Shown here one piece after another: positions 39,015-48,301 of a stretch of 64,000 bases of DNA. Position 1 is the first letter of the stretch, and each line of letters begins with the position of its first letter. A model generated the notes under the pieces. The model had not been told where the DNA came from and did no database searches. It worked only from the letters and a program-made list of their open reading frames with translations. The position numbers and the translations under genes are program-made. This DNA is from Sphingobacterium multivorum (lineage in GTDB: Bacteria; Bacteroidota; Bacteroidia; Sphingobacteriales; Sphingobacteriaceae), in assembly GCF_900457465.1 (NCBI RefSeq), contig NZ_UAUU01000011.1:992001-1056000 (forward strand), given 5' to 3'.

Positions 39015-39838
39015 TTACGGGAAAAAAAATTGTCAGCCAAGAGCAGGTGATGATGCTGATGGAGGATGTGGAGCGTCTTTATGGTTACGATTTTACCCAT
39101 TATACGAAAGCCTCCTTATCGCGGCGAATCAACCAACTTTGCCTGCTGGATAATTTTGCGAGCTTTGCCGAACTGCGTTACCGTGTTGTCCACGATCCGG
39201 AATACCTGCAGCGATTTGTCGAAAAGATGACGGTCAATGTGACCGAAATGTTTCGTGACCCTAGCTTTTTTGCACATCTTCGCCAGGAAATCCTACCCAA
39301 ATTGCGCACCTACGCCTTTATCCGTATATGGATAGCTGGCTGTGCAACAGGTGAAGAAGCGTATTCACTGGCCATTCTATTGCAGGAACATAATCTGCTG
39401 CACAAATCGCTGATCTACGGCACCGATATCAATCCCTCGGTGCTCGAGCAGGCAAAGAAGGCTGTTATCCCGATGGCAAATCTAAAATCCTATGTTGAAA
39501 ATTATCAGCTTTCAGGTGGTAAAGCTGATTTTTCATCGTACTATACCGCGAATTATAACTGGGTGAAACTCAATCCCGCATTGCGGGAACGAATTGTATT
39601 CGCTTCGCATAATCTGGTGAATGATGCTTCTTTTAATGCTTTTCAGCTGATTCTATGTCGCAATGTGCTGATCTATTTTGACACAGAGCTGCAGGCCAGG
39701 GTATTATCGCTCTTTGATGAAAGCCTCGAGACATTTGGTTACCTTGCCTTAGGCAGTCAAGAGACGCTGCGCTTCTCTGCGCTGGCACCCAACTATGATC
39801 AGGTAGGAAACGAAAAAATATGGCGCAAGGTCAAGTAG
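39011..39838 (+). CDS. CheR-type protein-glutamate methyltransferase
   Basis: 275 residues with an N-terminal CheR helical domain ('FTHYTKASLSRRINQLC') and the SAM-binding catalytic domain: 'RIWIAGCATGEEAYSLAILL', 'YGTDINPSVLEQAKKAVIPM' and 'LILCRNVLIYFDTELQARVL'. CheR methylates glutamates on receptors. No chemoreceptor and no CheB methylesterase is present nearby, so its target here is more likely the CHASE3 kinase or a protein elsewhere. It overlaps the receiver gene and is followed after 85 bases by a NarL-type regulator. Confidence 0.92.
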   Translation: MITGKKIVSQEQVMMLMEDVERLYGYDFTHYTKASLSRRINQLCLLDNFASFAELRYRVVHDPEYLQRFVEKMTVNVTEMFRDPSFFAHLRQEILPKLRTYAFIRIWIAGCATGEEAYSLAILLQEHNLLHKSLIYGTDINPSVLEQAKKAVIPMANLKSYVENYQLSGGKADFSSYYTANYNWVKLNPALRERIVFASHNLVNDASFNAFQLILCRNVLIYFDTELQARVLSLFDESLETFGYLALGSQETLRFSALAPNYDQVGNEKIWRKVK

Positions 39839-39923
39839 AATGGACTACTTTTTTTTAATTGGATAGTATTAAAAAATTAACTTATTTAAAAAAATAAAGT
39901 ATCTTAGTAGGATTGGAGGAAAA

Positions 39924-40580
39924 ATGACTAAAATTCTTTTAGTTGATGACCACCGGCTTGTACGCAATGGGATACGCTTGATAATTGATACCCACGACAA
40001 GCTTACGGTGGTAGCTGAAGTAGATAGTGCGGAGGATGCACTGATCTACCTCGAACAAAATACATTGCCGGATCTGGTTTTAACTGATGTGAATATGCTG
40101 GGGATGGATGGCATAAGTTTTATCCGTATGGCCAAAAAAATCTATCCGGATGTTAAGTTTGCCATATTATCCATGATTGAAGAGCCCGCTCAGGTAGCCG
40201 AAGCTTTTCGGAGCGGAGCGGACGGCTATCTGTCCAAGGGTGGCGATTATGATGAGATCTTGTTTGGCTTATTGCGCTTGGCGCAAGGTCAAAAGTATCT
40301 GATGACCAATTTCGGTTTGCGCTTTATGGAAGATTATAATGTTGAGAGCAGTGCTACGGTCGATGTAGGTTCGCGCCTGGCACAGTATGAGATTTCCGAT
40401 CGGGAGTTTGCTGTGCTGGAACTGATTGCCCAGGGTTTCACTGCAATGGAGATTGCGGATAAAATTTTTCTAAGCAAACGAACCGTTGAAGGACATCGCC
40501 AGAACTTGATGGATAAGACAAAAAGTAAGAATACGGCAGATTTGATCCGTTTCGCTTTTCAGCAGAAGCTTTTGCAATAA
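39924..40580 (+). CDS. NarL/FixJ-type response regulator
   Basis: 218 residues: receiver with 'LLVDDHRLVRNGIRLIIDT' and phospho-Asp in 'LVLTDVNMLGMDGISF', then a LuxR-type HTH at about 150-215 ('FAVLELIAQGFTAMEIADKI', 'KRTVEGHRQNLMDKTKSKNT'). It is the only DNA-binding output in this signalling cluster and so the probable end of the relay. A good ribosome-binding site (ggagg) precedes the ATG; the 85-base gap upstream may carry its own promoter. Confidence 0.93.
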   Translation: MTKILLVDDHRLVRNGIRLIIDTHDKLTVVAEVDSAEDALIYLEQNTLPDLVLTDVNMLGMDGISFIRMAKKIYPDVKFAILSMIEEPAQVAEAFRSGADGYLSKGGDYDEILFGLLRLAQGQKYLMTNFGLRFMEDYNVESSATVDVGSRLAQYEISDREFAVLELIAQGFTAMEIADKIFLSKRTVEGHRQNLMDKTKSKNTADLIRFAFQQKLLQ

Positions 40581-40590
40581 GCAGACGAAA

Positions 40591-40647
40591 AATAGGCCTT
40601 TGTTTTCGCATTGTTTGGTACAACGCAGAAAACATAAGGCCTCTATT
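40591..40647. terminator. Long imperfect hairpin between convergent genes
   Basis: Arms around aataggccttt (40591-40601) with tgttttcgc, and gcagaaaaca with aaggcctctatt (to 40647), pair with a loop of about 15 bases. It separates the NarL-type regulator from the convergent SusD gene and probably ends both. Confidence 0.6.
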
Positions 40648-40669
40648 AGCTATGGTTAGTTGCCGCTGT

Positions 40670-42211
40670 TTAAGGAGAAGCTGGCTTCCAGCCATTGTCC
40701 CGCGCTGTACCGAGCTCACCGAACTTGCCTTTTTCACCGGCAGCGTCTTTCCCGCCAAAGGTGTAGACAGGTTCCCCGATGAGTTCCAGTCGAATCTGTG
40801 GTATCGGAAATTGGGTCGGCGTGCCGCCCTGTAGCAGATCATTTCTCCGCATGAACGTGAAGGGTACAAAAGTACCGCCTGCTCCATCTATTTCTATGGC
40901 ATATTCATAATGAATCGCGTCGCGAAGTGCACTAGCAGTGGCTATCACATCGGGAAGACCACCTTTTTGTTTGCGCGAGGCTGTAGAAGCATTCAGTTCA
41001 GCCGCAGCGCCATCGTAATCTTTCAACCAGTATTTTGCTTCTGCCCGCAATAAGCGTGTTTCTTCAGCCAAAAAGTAAGGATTGACAGCGCCGGCGACAT
41101 TGAGGGTAGACAATTTGGGATACATCCACCGCGAACGCATGTAATTGCTGAATAGTCCTCTTCCCCTTGCTTCCAGTAGAATACCAAAGTTATTGGTGTA
41201 GGTAAAATATTGGTAGAAACGTTTATCATCAGACTCAATAGGACCCAAGATAACGCTGTTGTTGGTTGGATAAGCTGTGGGTGTTTTTTTTGTTTTATCC
41301 GCCAAATAGGCGATTTTGATATCAGCAGGAACATAGGAGGCCGTTCCGTACGGCCGTTCGAGTACGTCCACTAGTGCATTGTAGTAGCCGCCCACGGTAG
41401 TGGTGATGGTGTAATCGGTGGTAAAGCCCTTGTTAGCATAGGTAAGAACTTTGTTCCAATACGGGGAACCCAGATTTTCTGCTTCGGTCTTATCCCGTGC
41501 TACCGAGGAAAGAATCCGGGCAGAAAGCGAATTGATCAGTAATACGAGATCGCCTTTGGAAATGGTGATCCCCTTTAAAAAATCAAAATTCAGGTTGGGT
41601 GTTTCGGCAATAAGCTGCAAGGTCTTATCAAGATGTTTGACGCCATTCTCGATCAGCTCTTTATAGGAATTGGGAAACTCCTTGAGTTTAAGGTTGACGT
41701 CATCGACTATCAGTCCGCGGTCGAATATTGCGCCCAGGTAACCCTGGGAAACACCCTTTGCATAGTAGGCACCAATAAGGTAGTCTTTGGTTCGGTCGGC
41801 ACCCTTGTCATCATAGATCGTTAACTTTTGATGCTCGATCAGGTCGATCACTTTGGTGGCATCCAAATTGGATTGATAAAAATTGGAATACACCTCACGA
41901 ACAGCTGCATTACCGCGGTAAGCCGAATTGTTGTTGAGACGCAGGCGCGGTTCGTTCGCAAAATCCCACCAGGACTGGCTACCGTTGGTATTGGTTGACT
42001 GGTCTGCCCAAAGACTAAAGTGGGAACCACCTGCGTTGTTAGTCGTGGTATTAAAGGCGGTCTGTACACTGCTTGTTGTGAGTACATAACCCAAACTTTT
42101 TATCTTTTCTATGGCTTCGGCATTCGTCAATGTCGAGGGGTCATCGAATCCGATCGATTCGCATGAGCCTAGTGAGAAAAGAACGGCTAAGCCAAAAAAT
42201 ATCTTCTTCAT
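40670..42211 (-). CDS. SusD-like nutrient-binding outer-membrane lipoprotein (orphan)
   Basis: 513 residues with a lipoprotein signal (Cys18 in 'VLFSLGSCESIGFDDPS'). It belongs to the SusD/RagB group of nutrient-binding lipoproteins that accompany non-starch SusC porins, with 'AEETRLLRAEAKYWLKDYDG' and 'DAIHYEYAIEIDGAGG'. Its partner SusC should precede it, but only the last 66 codons of one remain at 42233-42433. No glycosidase is nearby, so the ligand is unknown and may be peptide or sugar. Confidence 0.88.
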   Translation of the reverse strand: MKKIFFGLAVLFSLGSCESIGFDDPSTLTNAEAIEKIKSLGYVLTTSSVQTAFNTTTNNAGGSHFSLWADQSTNTNGSQSWWDFANEPRLRLNNNSAYRGNAAVREVYSNFYQSNLDATKVIDLIEHQKLTIYDDKGADRTKDYLIGAYYAKGVSQGYLGAIFDRGLIVDDVNLKLKEFPNSYKELIENGVKHLDKTLQLIAETPNLNFDFLKGITISKGDLVLLINSLSARILSSVARDKTEAENLGSPYWNKVLTYANKGFTTDYTITTTVGGYYNALVDVLERPYGTASYVPADIKIAYLADKTKKTPTAYPTNNSVILGPIESDDKRFYQYFTYTNNFGILLEARGRGLFSNYMRSRWMYPKLSTLNVAGAVNPYFLAEETRLLRAEAKYWLKDYDGAAAELNASTASRKQKGGLPDVIATASALRDAIHYEYAIEIDGAGGTFVPFTFMRRNDLLQGGTPTQFPIPQIRLELIGEPVYTFGGKDAAGEKGKFGELGTARDNGWKPASP

Positions 42212-42232
42212 GTTTTACTTTGTCTGATTAGG

Positions 42233-42433
42233 TTAAAAATTGAAGGTTAGTTTCCCTGAAATAATACGGTAGGAAGGGTAATTGAATCCATCCTGTCCGA
42301 TTCCATCTACATTAACGCCCTTGTTGTTTGTCCAGATAAAGAGGTTTCTGCCGATAAGGGAAAGATTGGCATTTTTCAGAACCTTGGAAAGGCCTAATTT
42401 TTCTGTCGGGAGTTTATAGGATAAAGAAATTTT
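42233..42433 (-). pseudogene. C-terminal remnant of a SusC TonB-dependent receptor
   Basis: 66 codons in frame ending 21 bases before the SusD start read as a SusC C-terminus: 'ISLSYKLPTEKLGLSKVL', 'NANLSLIGRNLFIWTNNKGV', 'QDGFNYPSYRIISGKLTFNF'. An in-frame stop lies at 42434-42436 and the upstream 110 bases give no SusC sequence in any frame. About 900 codons are missing. Confidence 0.85.
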
Positions 42434-42545
42434 TTATGCTCAACTTTTTATTGATCTGCGTATTGAAAATAAAACAAAAAGACGATGAATAAAAATACAA
42501 ATATTATCCGTGTCGGAACCGTTAGAGCTATACCGCTGAAAAATA

Positions 42546-42761
42546 TCAGACAGCAGCCCCTTCTTCCTGTAACCCATTAGTTTGTTGTCTTTTAATATCT
42601 TTGATGCCTTTGCTACCCAACCATTCCATAAAATGATCGGGATTGTCCGGTATAAAATGGATTACCTGACCATTTTTAAGAAGTAAAGAAAATATACCGC
42701 AATTAGCGATGAATTTAATGATTTCATCAGAACGATGTTTCAATAGTGAAAAATATTCCAT
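42546..42761 (-). CDS. Small hypothetical protein
   Basis: 71 residues, soluble and mixed: 'SDEIIKFIANCGIFSLLLKN', then 'GQVIHFIPDNPDHFMEWLGS' and a charged tail. Regular amphipathic composition and a proper ATG favour a real gene. I recognise no named family. It lies upstream of the SusC remnant on the same strand, separated by about 110 bases without a gene. Confidence 0.55.
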   Translation of the reverse strand: MEYFSLLKHRSDEIIKFIANCGIFSLLLKNGQVIHFIPDNPDHFMEWLGSKGIKDIKRQQTNGLQEEGAAV

Positions 42762-43286
42762 TAAGTTTGGTTCGTTTTTTTCTTTAAAAAATAGGTTGGG
42801 TAAGATTACCCAAAATATGCGTTAAATGGTTAATTCAAACGATTGTATAAATCAACTCAAAGATGTGAAATATTGTTGATATTTCTTCAAAAGATGAAAA
42901 ATTATAAGAAATTATTTTTTTCCGTTAAATTGTTTTTCGTAGCGTGCTGATCGCTGCATTGTATAGGCCTTCCCGAAAGGCTTTTCCCATAGACTTGCTG
43001 TTTTCGTTCGAAAGGTTGGCTTTGAATCTTTAGCTAAAATCAATTAGAGATGTCCTTGATAACAGGTTTTAAACATTTTTACCCTTCTTTTAATTATTCG
43101 TTGCAAAGCCTTTTTGCGGAAAGCCATAGTTTTGCTTTGTAACCAATTGGCGAATAGCCGGTCCATTTTTTAATCAAGGATCGGTAAAATCAAAAATAAA
43201 ATTCTAATGATGCATCGTATGGATGCAAAGTTATTAAGTATGGACCTGCTTAAATAGGCGGGCACCAAAAAAAACTAACCAAGTAC
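42762..43286. other. AT-rich 525-base stretch without a supported gene
   Basis: No complete gene is visible. On the minus strand an open stretch from about 43040 down to 42913 ('KTASLWEKPFGKAYTMQRSA') has coding-like composition but no start codon and may be another gene remnant. A small hairpin gccttcccgaaaggc lies at about 42968-42982. Confidence 0.4.
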
Positions 43287-43631
43287 TTGCCTCTCGGGGC
43301 AAAAAAACGTCTCTGCATTCGGCTTGAGGTAAAATATGGGGTAGATCTTGAAAGGGTAACTCAGTTGCTCAAAAAAATAATGGATGAGGACGAGCAGATT
43401 CTCTCTTCTGGGGGTACTGCTGTGCAGTTTGCACAGGTAACCTCACAGGCAGTGGTGGTCGAACTCTATTTTTGGGTCAGAATATCTAAAGACGGTGGTA
43501 GTGTCAAGAGCGGACTATTAACCAAGATTTATAACGCGTTTGCTGATGAAGGTATCGATATGGCTTTGCCGATTCAACAGGTAATGCTCAATCAAACCAA
43601 TAGCGAAACAAAAGTGAAACCCAATCATTAA
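43287..43631 (+). pseudogene. C-terminal fragment of an MscS-type mechanosensitive channel
   Basis: 114 residues. The text 'LEVKYGVDLERVTQLLKKIM', 'SQAVVVELYFWVRI' and 'LLTKIYNAFADEGIDMALPI' matches the cytoplasmic beta and alpha/beta domains at the end of MscS channels. All membrane helices and the pore helix are missing and only a TTG at 43287 could start it. The natural C-terminus is kept. It is best read as a 5'-deleted gene. Confidence 0.65.
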
Positions 43632-43700
43632 AGTTGCTCTGCCTGATCAAATAGAGAAGATTATTTTACCATGTTATTGACTGATGGTCGCATCAGCACA

Positions 43701-43913
43701 TTAGTTTACTAGAGTCAACTTTTGAAGAAATGGGGTAGAATGTCCTCCTTTGGGAAGACAGAAATCACTTAAGGAAATAATAAAGTCGGGTTGTTCGTGG
43801 TTCATTGCATCGATAAAGCTTTGAGCACGGCGGTCCCCATCCTGCATCAGATCGTAATGTAGATCGGTGATAACACCGAATTTTAAGTTCTGATGTCTAA
43901 CATCAACTTCTCG
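43701..43913 (-). pseudogene. N-terminal fragment of a calcineurin-like metallophosphoesterase
   Basis: From 43913 downward the frame reads 'REVDVRHQNLKFGVITDLHY', with the Asp-x-His metal motif, then 'RRAQSFIDAMNHEQPDFIIS' and 'DFCLPKGGHSTPF', ending at a stop at 43701-43703. The upstream start region is out of frame and the C-terminal two thirds, with the remaining metal ligands, are absent. It is downstream of the MFS and dehydrogenase genes on the same strand and so was the third gene of that operon. Confidence 0.7.
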
Positions 43914-43975
43914 GTTGGAGCTGTGTCAAAGTCGGTACGCATTTTTGCAAGTTTTTAAGAATTTTTTTCGGTTTA

Positions 43976-45257
43976 TCATGGCTTTTTATTTGATATTGAT
44001 TTTGGACTTCGGACAAAACCAATGATTGTTGCACATATCGCACATATCAATGCAAAAAAAAGAAATATATTGGCCGTGTTGCCTGTGTAATCTATCAGCT
44101 TACCAAACAAAGGTTCACCAACGGCCGCAAATACATACGCAAACATGTTCATCACGCCGATACCTGTTCCAACAAGTTTGGTTCCAAGCAGATCTGGGCT
44201 CAGGGTCCAGAAATTGGCTTGCGGACCATACACAAAGAATCCTGAGGTAAACATGAGTATGCCCATCAGGAGGTGATTGTGAATAGGTACCAAATAAATG
44301 AGAAGGGCAATAATGCAGCTGATCATCATACCCGCAGCGATCGATTTACTTCTGTTTTTGTTAAAGACGAGGTCTGAAATGTATCCGAAAGAAACAGCAC
44401 CAAGGGCCATCCCAATGGGGATGAGTAAGGTTAACCACATATTGCCTGAAGATTCTTTGTAGTTGTTGCCTAAAAAGTGGATCGGTACCCAAAAGATTAA
44501 ACCATACCGTGCCATACTTTGAAAACCGATGGCGAGCGAAGCGATCATAAAGTTGCGATGCTGAAATACATGCAGATAGGACTGCTTCCAGTTTCTTGTT
44601 TTTCTGATGCTGCAACTTGTTCTGATGTGTCTTCCTGATCCGTGATTCCTTCTTTTTTGTCAGCAGGAGTATAGCCTTTTTTTTAGGGTCGCTGTATGCG
44701 ACAAAAAGAAAGACCAATAATGCGCCGGCGAGAAATAGGATAGGATAGCGAAATAGGGTACGCCAGCTTTGTTCCTGTTGGACGAGTACCAAAGCCATCA
44801 GAAAGGTCAAAACGGAGGAGCTTCCGGCAGCCATGGTATAAAAGCCAAAAGCCTTGCCACGTTCGGAGCTGCTCCACCAATTGGAAATAAGCTTACCTCC
44901 TGAGCCCCATGCCATGGATTGGAAATAACCGTTCAGCGTCCAAAGAACCAAAATAGCTGTATAAGAACCAGCGAAACTGATGGCGAGATTACAGAGAATG
45001 GACAAGCCTCCTCCAGCGACAATCATCATTTTGGGACTCCATCGATCGGCTAGATTTCCATTGATGAGCTGGCCGATCGCATAGCCCATTAACATTGTAA
45101 AACTGATCCAGCCTACTTGCTGAAAACTGATGTCTAGCTCTTTGGCAATACCTCTTGCTGCCCATCCAAAATTGTGTCGACCTGTGTAAAAGAATAAGTA
45201 ACAAAACATGGTTACAAACAACATTTTCCACTGATCTTTTCTAAATTTTCTTTCCAT
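43976..45257 (-). pseudogene. MFS transporter of the GlpT/OPA type, two frameshifts
   Basis: The full protein is about 425 residues with 12 membrane helices: 'FCYLFFYTGRHNFGWAARGI' and 'MLMGYAIGQLINGNLADRWS' in the first half, 'FWVPIHFLGNNYKESSGNMW' and 'LGTKLVGTGIGVMNMFAYVF' in the second. The central loop is broken twice. The eight-A run at 44684-44691 (minus sense) needs nine A to read P-K-K-K-G-Y-T-P-A-D, and a five-A run near 44613-44617 needs six to join 'RNWKQSYLHVFQHRNF' to the second half. Both are one-base losses in A-tracts with no other decay, so error is likely. OPA-type carriers usually move sugar phosphates or phosphonates. Its ATG overlaps the stop region of the dehydrogenase gene. 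Confidence 0.85.
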
Positions 45258-46351
45258 TAAAGCTGCTCCGTTGAGGGGTGGACGAATAAACCTGCTCGTA
45301 TTGGTTTGTGCGTTAACGCATAGCTTATTGCATCATTGACTTCAGCAAGTGGGAATTCACGTTCGATCAATGATTCAAAGGGATACTTTTGCCAGTTTTC
45401 AATGATAAAGTCTACAGCGACAGAGAAATCGGTATAGTTGTAATTATGCAGTCCTTTGATCGTGAGCATCTTTCGAATTACTTTTTCGGCGTCTATCCCA
45501 GTAGCGCGCTGCTTAAACACGGCACCTACGAGAACAGCATTCCCATGGAGCCCCAACGTATCGATGCCAAGCTCCATCGCCTCTGGCGAGCCGCTCATGT
45601 CGATAAATCGGTCTATAACTGTAGCTTCTAATGCTGTGCTGGATGTGGTTTCACGTAGATCTATTGTAGCTGTCGCGCCAAATTTTTTAGCGAGTTCTAA
45701 ACGTGCAGGATTAATGTCAGAAGCGATGATACTTTTAGCACCCATTTCCTTGCACATGGCAATGCTAACCAGTCCCAATAATCCAATGCCTGCAACATGA
45801 ATGTTTTTTTTCGTAATGGTCTCTGCCAGGCGAAGGGCTCCTGCCGAAGTAGCAACAGCACAATTGATGGTGGCAGCTACTGCAGGAGAGATATCTTTTG
45901 GAAGTACTCGTATGCAGGTATTTGGCCGTAAGATGATATGGGTTGCCAATCCACCATGAAGGTCATCCATTTCGGTTATCTGACGGTGACCATATTTGTA
46001 GATCTTATCGTTTTTCTGCGGAATCTCCGGCTGATAATTGGCACTATTGGGATCACTGGAAAAAACAGTCCAGGTAATTAGGTCGCCAATCTGTAGCTGA
46101 TTGCCTCGTGCATCAAGTCCGCTATGATCAGAAGAAATCGCTGCGATAACGCCCACAATCTCATGACCTAAAATCGTAGGACATGGTTCGTTTCGCAACC
46201 CACAATAGGTATGAAGATCACTACCACAAAGAGTGGTATAGCGTATGTTGACCAAAATTTCGCCATCTTTCAAAGGTGGAACAGGTTTGCTCACTTTAGC
46301 GAGCGTCGTATTAGCTTGATCAAAAACGTAATATGTTGCTAGTTGTTTCAT
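45257..46351 (-). CDS. Zinc-binding medium-chain alcohol dehydrogenase
   Basis: 364 residues. Zn-MDR features: 'RYTTLCGSDLHTYCG' (catalytic Cys), 'PTILGHEIVGVI' (His-Glu), the Rossmann segment 'IHVAGIGLLGLVSIAMCKEM' and 'GLHGNAVLVGAVF'. It resembles the dehydrogenases repeatedly found with phosphonate-catabolism genes (TIGR03366 type); the neighbouring OPA-type transporter and metallophosphoesterase fragment fit that, but the substrate is inferred. The structural-zinc cysteine set looks incomplete. A possible promoter (tttg at about 46392 and tatgta-like box, minus sense) lies upstream. Confidence 0.85.
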   Translation of the reverse strand: MKQLATYYVFDQANTTLAKVSKPVPPLKDGEILVNIRYTTLCGSDLHTYCGLRNEPCPTILGHEIVGVIAAISSDHSGLDARGNQLQIGDLITWTVFSSDPNSANYQPEIPQKNDKIYKYGHRQITEMDDLHGGLATHIILRPNTCIRVLPKDISPAVAATINCAVATSAGALRLAETITKKNIHVAGIGLLGLVSIAMCKEMGAKSIIASDINPARLELAKKFGATATIDLRETTSSTALEATVIDRFIDMSGSPEAMELGIDTLGLHGNAVLVGAVFKQRATGIDAEKVIRKMLTIKGLHNYNYTDFSVAVDFIIENWQKYPFESLIEREFPLAEVNDAISYALTHKPIRAGLFVHPSTEQL

Positions 46352-46553
46352 TTTGCATAAAAATACATAAGTTATGTGATACTAAACAAAGTTTATTTAT
46401 ACTATATTTTCAAATGATTAAGTTTTTGTGAATAAGGTCAACGATTGATCAAAATTAATGAGATTCGTTTTAAGGTAAATTTTTTAATTAGCACGTGATT
46501 GTTTAGCTTTGATATTCCATTAGTCATTATTATTAATTTATTACCTAAAAATT

Positions 46554-47447
46554 GTGCAAAGCCAAACTATTATTACTTTACTTATTGTTGGAATAGTCAT
46601 CAGTAAAACGCTGATAGGTGTACTGATCTACTTTTTAATCCGAAAGAACCAGTTGCTAAAGGTCGAACAGCTCAAATTAACGACTGCCAACAGTATCCTC
46701 AGTGAACAGGCAATTTGTATTCATCATTATAATGAGGAGTTAAAAATTGCTGAGAGTTTCAAGACTAAAGTCCTATCCATTGCATCGCATGATCTCAGGG
46801 CACCATTTGCATCGGTCGAAATTTTGCTGGCGATTGATGATATTTCTCTCGTTGATAAGGAGGATCTTAAACTCATTTTTTTAAATCTAAAAGGTCAGGT
46901 GGCCAGATCGCGGACGATGTTGGAAGAGGTTTTACTTTGGACAGAATCACAACTTCGAGATAAGCTTGAAAATACCGAGAACTGTAATATCCGCGATCAA
47001 ATTGATGCGGTATTGGGAATCTATGCGCTAGAAATCCAACGTTTCAATATACAGATCATAAATTCGGTGAATCCAGATTTTTGCGCGCATACACATAAAG
47101 GAACTCTCGCTTTTGTGCTAAGAAATGTGATTAGCAACGCCATTAAATATGGACGAGTCGGCGGTAGCATCGTGCTGCAATTGATCGATGACCAAAGCGA
47201 TCGATGGGAGCTTACCGTTAGCAATGATGGGGAAGAACTTTCATCAGAAGTCCTCCACAATTTAAATTTTGTTAATAGCTGGGACCGTAAAAGATCTGAA
47301 AACAAAAATGGTGCAGGGTTGGGTATCTCCCTCTGTAAGGATTTGATCAAACGGATTGATGGAAAAATGCAGTTCGAGAATCAGCATGGTATAGGCGTTT
47401 CTGTTCGGATCTCGTTTCCGCGGAAGGCTTATCAGGCTGTCTCTTGA
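46554..47447 (+). CDS. Membrane sensor histidine kinase
   Basis: 297 residues starting at a GTG (46554); no in-frame ATG precedes it. One N-terminal membrane helix (about residues 6-28), a short linker, HisKA with the His in 'LSIASHDLRAPFASVEI', and HATPase_c with 'VLRNVISNAIKYGRVGGSI' and 'KNGAGLGISLCKDLIKRI'. There is no periplasmic sensor domain to speak of, so it may sense within the membrane or through a partner. No response regulator is adjacent. Confidence 0.88.
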   Translation: MQSQTIITLLIVGIVISKTLIGVLIYFLIRKNQLLKVEQLKLTTANSILSEQAICIHHYNEELKIAESFKTKVLSIASHDLRAPFASVEILLAIDDISLVDKEDLKLIFLNLKGQVARSRTMLEEVLLWTESQLRDKLENTENCNIRDQIDAVLGIYALEIQRFNIQIINSVNPDFCAHTHKGTLAFVLRNVISNAIKYGRVGGSIVLQLIDDQSDRWELTVSNDGEELSSEVLHNLNFVNSWDRKRSENKNGAGLGISLCKDLIKRIDGKMQFENQHGIGVSVRISFPRKAYQAVS

Positions 47448-47465
47448 TAACAATCAATCTACTAT

Positions 47466-47494
47466 AAAAGCCCGATCTATATCGGGCTTTTTTT
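47466..47494 (+). terminator. Rho-independent terminator of the histidine kinase gene
   Basis: An 11-bp stem (aaaagcccgat 47466-47476 / atcgggctttt 47481-47491) with a 4-base loop, followed by further T residues, 19 bases behind the stop codon. Confidence 0.88.
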
Positions 47495-47614
47495 ATGAAG
47501 AATTAAATGACAAACTTAGTTTTTTATGAATGACCAGTTGGTATGAAAGATCCGTAAACCAATCATTTTGAGTCTTTTCCAGACGAAAAATACCTCAAAG
47601 GTCTTAAAAAAGTT

Positions 47615-48301
47615 TTACTTCTTTAGAGCTTCTAGCATAAAAAGTCCTTCAGTTTCGAAAGGGAGTTCAAGAATACGATTTTGGGCATCCATATCGACTT
47701 TAATAGAACCAAATCCAACTGCTTCCAATAGTTCGATGTCTTTGGCAGGACGTTGATGTGCACTGATGTCTAATGCCGATTTGATGTCATTGATCTGATC
47801 TATAGCGCCCGATGGACATTCATCGTGCCTTTCGGTACTAAAGACCGTTTTCCCAAAATCGGCATCTAGGTTGATCATTTTTCCGCCCGGCTTGAGCACA
47901 CGTTCCATCTCGCGGTAGCATTTTTCGAGATCGGGGATGGTCCACGTCATCAACCTGGTGAAGACGAAGTCAAAGGTGTTGGCTTCAAACTGTAGTACTT
48001 GCGCATCCATGACCCGATAGTCTACGCGAAGTTCTAGTTCTTGGCTGACGAGTTTTGCATATTCAATCATCTGCGGGGAGAGGTCAACGGCAGTAACCTC
48101 AAAACCCGCAAGGGTCATAATGTTGGCGAAATATCCCGTAGCAGTACCGACCTCAAGTACTTTATTGCCCGTAGTCTGGCTACGGACGGACTTGAAAAAC
48201 GCTAGACAGCGTTCGGTCTCCGGCCGGGACCAAGCTTCATCCCTTTCCTTGCGCCAGGAGCTACTACGGTCATTCCAATATGCTGTTATTCTTTTAATCA
48301 T
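47615..48301 (-). CDS. Class I SAM-dependent methyltransferase
   Basis: 228 residues from the ATG ending at 48301, which opens with the conserved 'MIKRITAYWNDRSSSW'; an ATG at 48334 would add 11 residues. SAM-binding motif I is 'VLEVGTATGYFANIMTLAG', followed by 'EVTAVDLSPQMIEYAK', 'FDFVFTRLMTWTIPDLEKCY' and 'VLKPGGKMINLDADFG' (Methyltransf_11 type). The substrate is not evident and no operon partner is present. Confidence 0.82.
   Translation of the reverse strand: MIKRITAYWNDRSSSWRKERDEAWSRPETERCLAFFKSVRSQTTGNKVLEVGTATGYFANIMTLAGFEVTAVDLSPQMIEYAKLVSQELELRVDYRVMDAQVLQFEANTFDFVFTRLMTWTIPDLEKCYREMERVLKPGGKMINLDADFGKTVFSTERHDECPSGAIDQINDIKSALDISAHQRPAKDIELLEAVGFGSIKVDMDAQNRILELPFETEGLFMLEALKK

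Noticed and set aside
43287..43631. Annotating the 114-residue frame as an intact hypothetical protein
   Set aside because: It matches only the cytoplasmic end of MscS channels and lacks a proper start, so it is reported as a fragment.
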